From the NCBI GenBank assembly GCA_964542055.1, contig CAZITB010000092.1, positions 1 through 11,551 on the forward strand: a stretch of 11,551 bases of DNA, written 5' to 3'. A program made the position numbers and the translations under genes. Under the pieces are notes generated by a model that saw nothing but the letters and a program-made list of their open reading frames with translations, made no database searches and was not told the DNA's origin. This document shows positions 6,266 to 11,551 of the stretch, in pieces (position 1 is the stretch's first letter; each line of letters starts with the position of its first letter). This DNA is from CAZITB01 sp964542055. Lineage in GTDB: Bacteria > Planctomycetota > Phycisphaerae > Sedimentisphaerales > CAMDDF01.

Positions 6266-7969
6266 ATGCAATTTGACAAGATAAAACTCGAAAAATACTC
6301 ATCAGCCATCTCGCTTTCGGATATGGAGATATTCGTCTTTCCAGAACTCATGTATGCACTGCTTCTGGCTAATATCATGAGCCCGATACTGTGGCGATGG
6401 CGAGAGGACGAGACTTTCAAAAAGCTCGAAGGTAAAACGTCCTACCGCAAGTTCATGCGAATGAAACAGTACATCATGGACAATTACGACTTCAACTTGG
6501 ACCTGGAAACATGGGGTTTGACCAATTCCGAAACCGAACTTGACCGCTTCAAGGACGTCATCAGCCCTGACGATATCGCCCGCTCCAACGCGCTTTTCGG
6601 TTATACAGGCGACAAATATTATTTTGACGTCGATATCCGCAAACACTTTGGCCTCGACAGGTACACCGGCAACATTATCCCCTATTGGAAAACCGAAACT
6701 TTAGAAGCCATGGACGCTTTCCGCTACAAACAGGGCTACACTATCGGCGCTGGCGAATGCGTCTCCCTGGCAGCGCTCTATGCAGCGGCGGCCTTTGTCG
6801 TCTGCGAAATACCGCTTGACGAAATCTTCATGATCCTCACCCCGCTGCACTCGCAAAACTATATCGACCTAAACGGAGGGATCATCACCAATAACCGCAG
6901 AATCGTAACCAAAACCATGTGGTTCAACGGAACCGCAATCTCCGAAAAGGCCCAGCGTGCCATTCGCAACGAACAGGTAACCATCGTCGCACACCACACA
7001 GGCCACATTCACACTTTTTATGATCAGGCCACCATCGACCAGAAAGCTTACCAAAGATTCTGCAACGAACTTTGTAGCTTTCTTACCGCCGACCTTGACC
7101 TGCTCAACCTGGTAAATTTCCTGCGAAGCCATAATCAGTATCATAAATATTTCCAGTTCTGCAGGCATTTCCGCGGTACGCCAAAGTTCGTCAATGCCGA
7201 AACGATGTTCCATTATGAACACGGTTCCAATTACCGCATCGCAGATGACACTTATGACAAACTTCTCGAGGAAATCGATGAAGACGATTTTTCTTCGTAC
7301 AAAGCCATCGATCGTGTCTGCTGCGAACAGCTTCGCCAGTTTCTAAATAAGAAAAAGATAGACCTGCGAAACCCCAAAGACAAGAAAGTTCTGTCAAATC
7401 ATTTGAAGCCGTTCATAGAGGAGTCCGAAAAGTTAGTAGATGAGCTTGCTGATTTTCTCACTATCGAGCCAAAGCTGCCCTCGTCTGACAAAAAATATAT
7501 TACCACCAAGCCGCTTGAAATAAACCCTGATATGGAACGCCACGAGATAATCGAATACCTCCAGGCGATGCGAGACGAAAGCCCGCTTGCCGATCTTGCC
7601 TTTTATGCTTATCGTGATATGGACCGATGCGATTGGCAGCCGTTCTTAAAAGCCGCCCTCGAGCGCAATCCCGTTTCGTTGGAAATGGCCCGTAATAAGG
7701 ATATCGATAATGTTTACCTCTGGTTGAAAGGCCTGGACAAAGTTTCTATCTATGATGGCAACCGGCTCGCTCAGCCTGACGAGGTGGTAAATTATTCACG
7801 CGGCGACGGCGAGGAAAAGGCCATCGCCCTTGCCAATATCATCAGAAATGGAAAACCTGATGCTAAAATGAAACTGACTATCGACAACAGTAACGTTGTG
7901 TTGACCGCCGCCGAAAAGCAGTACGAATTTACTTCCGAGAAATCCATTCAGAAAGAAATAGAGTTGTAA
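6266..7969 (+). CDS. Unrecognised 567-aa protein, possible transglutaminase/papain-like domain
   Basis: I do not recognise the family. The frame is clearly coding: long, opened by AGAAGGTG (6254-6261) at good spacing, and without low-complexity filler. Visible features are a mixed N-terminal part with PELMYALLLANIMSPILWRW (27-46), which is too charged afterwards to call a membrane segment, then GAGECVSLAALYAAAA (161-176), LTPLHSQNYIDLNGG (191-205) and ITNNRR (207-212). The order Cys165, His195, Asn209 or Asn210, with about 30 and 14 residues between them, resembles the Cys-His-Asp/Asn triad spacing of transglutaminase-like and papain-like enzymes; this is inference from spacing only. A His-rich VAHHTGHIH follows (241-249). 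The C-terminal half (about 325-567) is charged, probably helical. No signal peptide. It lies 17 bases before the peroxidase lipoprotein gene, so the two form an operon. Confidence 0.85.
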   Translation: MQFDKIKLEKYSSAISLSDMEIFVFPELMYALLLANIMSPILWRWREDETFKKLEGKTSYRKFMRMKQYIMDNYDFNLDLETWGLTNSETELDRFKDVISPDDIARSNALFGYTGDKYYFDVDIRKHFGLDRYTGNIIPYWKTETLEAMDAFRYKQGYTIGAGECVSLAALYAAAAFVVCEIPLDEIFMILTPLHSQNYIDLNGGIITNNRRIVTKTMWFNGTAISEKAQRAIRNEQVTIVAHHTGHIHTFYDQATIDQKAYQRFCNELCSFLTADLDLLNLVNFLRSHNQYHKYFQFCRHFRGTPKFVNAETMFHYEHGSNYRIADDTYDKLLEEIDEDDFSSYKAIDRVCCEQLRQFLNKKKIDLRNPKDKKVLSNHLKPFIEESEKLVDELADFLTIEPKLPSSDKKYITTKPLEINPDMERHEIIEYLQAMRDESPLADLAFYAYRDMDRCDWQPFLKAALERNPVSLEMARNKDIDNVYLWLKGLDKVSIYDGNRLAQPDEVVNYSRGDGEEKAIALANIIRNGKPDAKMKLTIDNSNVVLTAAEKQYEFTSEKSIQKEIEL

Positions 7970-7986
7970 ATTTTAGGAGAACTAAA

Positions 7987-8574
7987 ATGTTTAGATGTTC
8001 GATTCATGTAGTAACAATGTTTTCAATGCTCACACTGACAGGCTGTTCGGATAAGCCCCAAAATGATGAACCGGTCGATTCCCCGACAAAAAACGTGTAT
8101 AATTTCGATGTAAACGATATCGATGAAAATTCCGTATCACTTTCAAAATACAAAGGTAATGTTCTCATGGTAGTCAACGTCGCCAGCAAGTGCGGAGCCA
8201 CACCCCAATATGCCCAGCTTCAGGACATCTATCAAAAATACAACGATAAAGGTTTCTATGTCCTCGGTTTCCCTGCCAATAACTTTGGCAAACAGGAACC
8301 CGGCACAAACGAGCAGATCAAACAATTTTGTACCGGCACCTACAATGTAACTTTTCCCATGTTTTCAAAAATATCAGTCAAAGGCTCCGACATCCACCCG
8401 CTCTATCAATTCCTCACCAGCCCCGATACAAACCCTGAATATGCTGGCGAGATTACATGGAATTTCAACAAGTTTTTAATCGATAAAAACGGAGAAATTA
8501 TAAACCGCTTCCCCACCAAAACAAAACCCAACGACCCAAACGTAATCGCCGCAATAGAATCCGCTCTTAGATGA
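7987..8574 (+). CDS. Glutathione peroxidase-family lipoprotein (thiol peroxidase)
   Basis: Reduces peroxides, most likely with thioredoxin-like partners rather than glutathione, outside the inner membrane. The 195 residues begin with a short lipoprotein signal with lipobox LTGC, so Cys20 would be lipidated. A polar linker then leads to the GPx domain (about 36-195). Peroxidatic Cys69 is in NVASKCGATPQY, Gln103 in FPANNFGKQEP, and Trp158-Asn159 in ITWNFNKFL: the standard GPx catalytic set with Cys instead of selenocysteine. Cys115 in QFC is a candidate resolving cysteine. TAGGAGA (7974-7980) precedes the ATG and the gene starts 17 bases after the 567-residue gene, so they should be co-transcribed. 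Most bacterial GPx proteins are cytosolic and about 160-180 residues; the extra N-terminus is the export signal. Confidence 0.92.
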   Translation: MFRCSIHVVTMFSMLTLTGCSDKPQNDEPVDSPTKNVYNFDVNDIDENSVSLSKYKGNVLMVVNVASKCGATPQYAQLQDIYQKYNDKGFYVLGFPANNFGKQEPGTNEQIKQFCTGTYNVTFPMFSKISVKGSDIHPLYQFLTSPDTNPEYAGEITWNFNKFLIDKNGEIINRFPTKTKPNDPNVIAAIESALR

Positions 8575-8583
8575 AAAATCTAT

Positions 8584-8618
8584 AAAAGCTCTATCGCGGA
8601 AGCGATGAGATCAGAATG
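8584..8618 (+). repeat. AAAAGCTC hairpin module, copy 3
   Basis: It shares AAAAGCTC, GCGG and ATGAGATC with the copy at 1218. It folds as CTC, one bulged T, ATCGC, loop GGAA, GCGAT, GAG (8589-8609). Against copy 1 the T-A pair has become C-G on both arms, and the loop GGTA has become GGAA. The bulge position is kept. Confidence 0.6.
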
Positions 8619-8640
8619 CTTCCCATGCCACATTTTTTAC

Positions 8641-8664
8641 GTAGGGGCGGTTCGCAAACCGCCC
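8641..8664 (+). repeat. REP-like palindrome with GTAG head, copy 2
   Basis: GTAG (8641-8644), GGGCGGTT (8645-8652), loop CGCA, AACCGCCC (8657-8664): perfect 8-bp stem. It has the same head and layout as the element at 1486 but a different stem sequence. It lies between convergent genes, where such repeats often sit, and may help end transcription. Confidence 0.6.
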
Positions 8665-8677
8665 GCAAATGTAAAAT

Positions 8678-8699
8678 GTAGGGTGGGCACCTGCCCACC
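8678..8699 (+). repeat. REP-like palindrome with GTAG head, copy 3
   Basis: GTAG (8678-8681), GGTGGGCA (8682-8689), CC, TGCCCACC (8692-8699): perfect 8-bp stem, 13 bases after the previous element and in the same orientation. Tandem REP-like units in one orientation fit a dispersed family. Confidence 0.55.
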
Positions 8700-8714
8700 A
8701 TTGAATGACTAATT

Positions 8715-9944
8715 TCAAACTTCCAAAAGCGAATTGAAGTCCCCGTAAGGATTCATCTCTGCCTTTTCATTATATGGGTCCTGCTGCCATTGGCCGTCAA
8801 CTACCAGGCGATACCGATACGAACCCGGCTCAACCGGAATCGACAACTGCCACTGACCCTTGTCACTGACCTTCTCCATATCCGAAGACTCAGGATTCCA
8901 CCCGTTGAAATCGCCTGCGAGCTGAACCTTGCTTGCCCGTGGATACAACGTAGAGAAAATAACCTTCCCGTCGACTCTGCGGTAACCGTAAAAATCGGCG
9001 ATCTTAGAATCAAGTTTCTCAACCGCTTCTTCCAGAGTCATCTGCTCAACTGCCGTTTCTTCAACTTTGGGCTTGCTTGCTTGCTCACCGAAACTTTCCA
9101 GAATTTCGCTCGCTGATGCTGATATCGCGTCCAACTCGTCCGAGATCGAATTAACCAGCTGGTTTCTCTTTATCCTCGTATCGCTTGCCATAAGCTCCTG
9201 TGCCAGCGACTGAAAATCCCTGCTGCCCTTGCTCGAAGGATCATATTCGCATACCGGCTGACCAAGGCTTGCCGCCTCTTTGAGCTTGGTATTGAAATTA
9301 ACCGCCGTCTTGAACATCTTATTGCCGAACTGCTTGCGAAGCTCTGCCAGAATCTCCCTTGCCATCTTGGTCCTGATATCATACATACTCGCCAGAACCA
9401 TCACGTTAAGGGGCTGATTACACTGCTTGCTGAGCAAATCAACCGTATCAAGCTGCTTGGACAATCCATGCAGCGAAAAATATCCAGTATCAACCGGCAC
9501 AATAATATCATTAGCCGCTCTTAAAGCATTGAACGTCAAAAGACTAACCGCTGGCGGACAATCAATTATCACGTAATCGTAGTTCTCAGATACCTGCTCA
9601 AGAACACTTTTCAAACAGTTCTCCCTGCCGCTAACACCCGCCATCTGCTGCTCAAAAGCAGAAAGATCGATACTCGCCGGTGCCAGCTCGAAATTATCCG
9701 AAATCTGCCAGAGAATATCGCTGATCCTCTTCGGTTCACGCGTAACACTGCTGATAAGCACATCGTAGATGCTCTGTTCGACCTGTTCTTCCGGCACTGC
9801 CAGCCCGACCGCACAATGTCCCTGAGGGTCCATATCTACTAGAAGTGTTCTTTGGCCCGCCATGGCCATCGCGCTTGCAAGGTTGAGTGAAACTGTCGTT
9901 TTCCCGCAACCGCCCTTTTGATTGATTACCGCAATCGTCCTCAT
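8715..9944 (-). CDS. ParA-family ATPase fused to a C-terminal AMPK/CBM48-type glycogen-binding domain
   Basis: Residues 1-255 form a complete ParA/Soj ATPase: deviant Walker A KGGCGKTT (10-17) with signature Lys10, Walker A' LLVDMDPQG (34-42), Walker B YVIIDCPP (124-131), and SLHGLSKQL (157-165) as in Soj-type proteins. A charged, Ala/Glu-rich linker (about 256-325) leads to an early-set beta domain (328-409) that strongly resembles the AMPK beta-subunit glycogen-binding module: VQLAGDFNGWNP, GQWQLSIPVEPGSYRYRLVVDGQWQQDP and NSLLEV. Trp349 and Trp386 align with the two tryptophans that stack on glucan, and Arg379 sits where AMPK has Lys. No parB gene follows. ParA ATPases position DNA or protein cargo on the nucleoid; I infer that the cargo here is a glycogen-like polymer or granule. 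AAAGGA precedes the ATG. Each domain assignment is firm; the joint role is not. Confidence 0.93.
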   Translation of the reverse strand: MRTIAVINQKGGCGKTTVSLNLASAMAMAGQRTLLVDMDPQGHCAVGLAVPEEQVEQSIYDVLISSVTREPKRISDILWQISDNFELAPASIDLSAFEQQMAGVSGRENCLKSVLEQVSENYDYVIIDCPPAVSLLTFNALRAANDIIVPVDTGYFSLHGLSKQLDTVDLLSKQCNQPLNVMVLASMYDIRTKMAREILAELRKQFGNKMFKTAVNFNTKLKEAASLGQPVCEYDPSSKGSRDFQSLAQELMASDTRIKRNQLVNSISDELDAISASASEILESFGEQASKPKVEETAVEQMTLEEAVEKLDSKIADFYGYRRVDGKVIFSTLYPRASKVQLAGDFNGWNPESSDMEKVSDKGQWQLSIPVEPGSYRYRLVVDGQWQQDPYNEKAEMNPYGDFNSLLEV

Positions 9945-10048
9945 AAATTCAGTCCTTTAAATTTAACTTTGGCCCTATATGTGGATTCATTTAACAGCAA
10001 AATACCACGTATAGTAGAAAATCGGCATTAAACTATCATTTACTTTAG

Positions 10049-10137
10049 AAAATTATCGGACTTCAGGCCTAAAAAATCCTTTTTTTTAGCACAGATACAG
10101 CAATTTTTCAGCAATTCTTACAAAGTCCGGTAATTTT
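10049..10137. repeat. Long inverted repeat upstream of the ParA fusion
   Basis: The arms at 10049-10063 and 10123-10137 pair over 15 positions with a single T-G wobble on the plus strand (A-C mismatch on the minus strand). The 59-base loop contains a second self-complementary stretch (CTAAAAAA / TTTTTTAG around 10069-10089) and a direct repeat CAGCAATT (10098-10105, 10109-10116; 11-base period). It begins 8 bases past the E2 gene stop and ends about 105 bases before the ParA start, so it may be a terminator-like structure, a leader, or a protein-binding region. Confidence 0.55.
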
Positions 10138-10145
10138 TGGCTTGA

Positions 10146-11195
10146 TTATACAAGAGATTGTGGATTTTCCAATGTTTTTTTGACGAAATCCAGAAATTGC
10201 GCTGCGTATGCCCCGTTGGCAATCCTGTGATCAACGGAAATAGTAATACTCATCTGTTTTCTGGTCTCAATATCCTTGCCGCTGACAACTAAACTGTCGG
10301 TTATCTCCCCCGCCCCCAGTATAAAACACTGCCCCGGTATTACTATTGGTATAAAACTTTCCACCCCGAAACTGCCCAGATTTGTCAAACAGCAGCACCC
10401 GCCCTCGAGATTATCGCCTGCAAGTTCGAATTCCCTGGCTTGCTCTGCCAGGCTTTTCGTCTCGCCGGCTATCTCGCTTACGCTTTTGCTGTTAACCGCC
10501 TTGGCTACCGGCGCGAAAAGGTCATTCCCCGCAGCCACCGCAAGGGCGATATCGATACTGTCATCAAGAATTATCTCATCTTTTCCCAGCTTTGCTCCCA
10601 TAACCGGGAACTTTTCAATACCGATCGCCATCGCCTTTAAAATATAGTCATTAAATGAAATCTTGGTTTCAGATTTTTCGTTCTGCTCACTGCGGAATTC
10701 AAAAAGATCGGTCATATCCACAACAGTTGTCAGGTAAAAACAAGGTATCTCTCGTTTGGATTGAACCATCTTGTCGCCGGTTAGCTTTTGCAGTCGTGAA
10801 AGTGGTATTTTATCGCCCAATTTTACCTGTGAAAGGTCCGCAGTTCGAGCCGGCAGTTTACTTAAATCCGACATGGAAGGTCTTTGAATTTTTTGCTCAA
10901 AATCGGTTCTTTTCTGCTTGTTTTTGAGTGAAATAATGTAATTTTTGTCAATTTCTTTATCATTTTTACCCAGCAAAATCAGCACAAAACCCTCAAAAAG
11001 TCTATCTCCCGGCTGGGCAATAACCGCTTTTACTACACCCTCACAATCGGCATGAACTTCCATTACCGCCTTGTCAGCCTCAATTTCAGCGATCTTGTCC
11101 CCTATTTTAACCTGGTCTCCCTCACGCACACAAATATCGACCACCACCGCATCTTCTATTTTCCCCAAAGCACTTTCTACCTTAATGACATCCAT
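10146..11195 (-). CDS. Dihydrolipoamide acyltransferase, E2 of a 2-oxoacid dehydrogenase complex
   Basis: Transfers acyl groups from lipoamide to CoA in a pyruvate- or related 2-oxoacid dehydrogenase complex. I start at the ATG at 11195: AGGA lies 9 bases upstream, while the upstream TTG at 11204 would overlap that site. This gives 349 residues. The lipoyl domain (1-78) has the modification motif EADKAVMEV with Lys42. A linker (about 80-125) follows. The catalytic domain (about 126-349) has PLSRLQKLTGDKM, FNDYILKAMA, LTNLGSFGV and the active-site SVDHRIANG with His323. Asn327 replaces the more common Asp, a variant I know from Pseudomonas/Azotobacter-type AceF. I cannot see a peripheral subunit-binding domain in the linker, and no E1 or E3 gene is adjacent, so the partners must be elsewhere. 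Pyruvate, acetoin or branched-chain specificity cannot be decided. Confidence 0.9.
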   Translation of the reverse strand: MDVIKVESALGKIEDAVVVDICVREGDQVKIGDKIAEIEADKAVMEVHADCEGVVKAVIAQPGDRLFEGFVLILLGKNDKEIDKNYIISLKNKQKRTDFEQKIQRPSMSDLSKLPARTADLSQVKLGDKIPLSRLQKLTGDKMVQSKREIPCFYLTTVVDMTDLFEFRSEQNEKSETKISFNDYILKAMAIGIEKFPVMGAKLGKDEIILDDSIDIALAVAAGNDLFAPVAKAVNSKSVSEIAGETKSLAEQAREFELAGDNLEGGCCCLTNLGSFGVESFIPIVIPGQCFILGAGEITDSLVVSGKDIETRKQMSITISVDHRIANGAYAAQFLDFVKKTLENPQSLV

Positions 11196-11251
11196 AATTT
11201 TCAATCCTAAATGAAATATACTATCAGCTTTTGAAATTATTGCTAAATTTT

Positions 11252-11280
11252 TCTATAGAAACTGCAATTAAATTTAACAA
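11252..11280 (-). promoter_or_regulatory. Promoter of the E2 gene
   Basis: On the minus strand: TTGTTA (11280-11275), 17 bases, TATAGA (11257-11252), giving a leader of roughly 50 bases before the ATG at 11195. Spacing is ideal and both boxes are near consensus, in an AT-rich region. Confidence 0.5.
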
Positions 11281-11377
11281 GAAAGCTATTGTAAAAGATT
11301 CTAAGGGTAATACTTTGTCGTATAGGCTAAAAAGAAGACGATGTTTATTCGATAAATGGTTAAATTTTTGAAAAAAG

Positions 11378-11405
11378 TTGACTTTTTATGATTTCGAATT
11401 AATAT
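11378..11405 (+). promoter_or_regulatory. Rightward promoter near the window end
   Basis: TTGACT (11378-11383), 16 bases, TAATAT (11400-11405). An overlapping TATATT (11403-11408) with a 19-base spacer is the alternative. It points into the small frames that begin at 11421-11423 behind a GGAG site (11412-11415), divergent from the E2 gene. Confidence 0.5.
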
Positions 11406-11422
11406 ATTGTTGGAGAAAAAAT

Positions 11423-11551
11423 GTGGCATTCAAAACACAAATATGGTTTTATCTCTGTATGGGTTGTTTGTCAAGGACAAATTTAATTATGAATAATTCA
11501 TTTTTAAAATTCCTTATAAATGCAGATTATGCCTGTTACCTAAGTAGCGGA
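11423..11551 (+). CDS. Possible 5' end of a rightward gene, cut by window edge
   Basis: From GTG at 11423 the frame stays open for 43 codons to the end of the window. GGAG (11412-11415) lies 7 bases upstream and a good promoter lies before that. Internal ATG codons at 11459 and 11489 are later possible starts, the latter with AAGGA (11473-11477) ahead at rather long spacing. The peptide is unremarkable, with a partly hydrophobic opening, and I recognise no family. The same frame is open back to 11372, which is uncommon in DNA this AT-rich and supports coding. A competing 21-codon frame from ATG at 11421 uses the same ribosome site (stop at 11484-11486). Confidence 0.35.
   Translation, partial: MAFKTQIWFYLCMGCLSRTNLIMNNSFLKFLINADYACYLSSG

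Noticed and set aside
9974..10000. Leftward promoter for the ParA fusion (TTGCTG-15-TATAGG)
   Set aside because: The 15-base spacer is too short and the boxes are weak; I could not support it as a feature.
9945..10145. parS-type centromere sites next to the ParA fusion
   Set aside because: I see no TGTTTCACGTGAAACA-like palindrome, and there is no parB gene in the window.
10207..10233. Asn in place of Asp in the E2 active-site motif (DHRIANG), first read as an inactivating change
   Set aside because: DHRxxNG also occurs in functional Pseudomonas/Azotobacter-type AceF proteins, so it is a natural variant.
11196..11204. TTG at 11204 as start of the E2 gene
   Set aside because: It adjoins the AGGA ribosome site with no spacer; ATG at 11195 is well spaced and begins directly at the lipoyl domain.

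Overview
This is a bacterial window whose coding regions are mid-GC and whose gaps are AT-rich. Nothing in it fixes the species. A planctomycete of the Phycisphaerae/Sedimentisphaerales type is my best guess, an inference from three things: the GT4 + GH130 pair, the glycine-rich RRM protein, and a ParA-like ATPase fused to a glycogen-binding domain. There are no rRNA or tRNA genes, no CRISPR array and no transposase gene.

Layout. Positions 1-1179 hold the 3' two-thirds or more of guaA (GMP synthase), cut by the window edge. A 556-base gap (1180-1735) follows, packed with hairpins and short repeats. A translationally coupled pair comes next: a GT4 glycosyltransferase and a GH130 glycoside phosphorylase (1742-3732). 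A strong sigma70-type promoter then serves a stand-alone arsenate reductase-like gene (3823-4251). A two-way terminator separates it from two leftward genes: an RRM/RGG RNA-binding protein (4305-4682) and a nitronate monooxygenase-type flavoprotein (4712-5836). After an AT-rich gap, a rightward pair encodes an unrecognised 567-residue protein with a possible transglutaminase-like Cys-His-Asn pattern, and a glutathione-peroxidase lipoprotein (6266-8574). A second repeat cluster lies at 8584-8699. Two leftward genes complete the set: the ParA-CBM48 fusion (8715-9944) and a lipoyl-bearing 2-oxoacid dehydrogenase E2 (10146-11195). A possible truncated rightward gene starts near 11421 and runs off the end.

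How the genes fit together. Most neighbours look like separate small transcription units, not one pathway. Clear functional pairs are the GT4/GH130 cassette (4-base overlap) and the 567-aa protein/peroxidase pair (17-base gap). The arsenate reductase and the peroxidase are stress-related but far apart.

Most interesting points. (1) The ParA-family ATPase carries a C-terminal AMPK-beta-type glycogen-binding domain, which suggests positioning of a polysaccharide cargo. (2) Two kinds of small hairpin repeat recur together at two distant loci: GTAG-headed palindromes resembling REP sequences, and a second hairpin whose arms show compensatory base changes. (3) A long inverted repeat lies just upstream of the ParA fusion. 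(4) The 567-residue protein is of unknown family.
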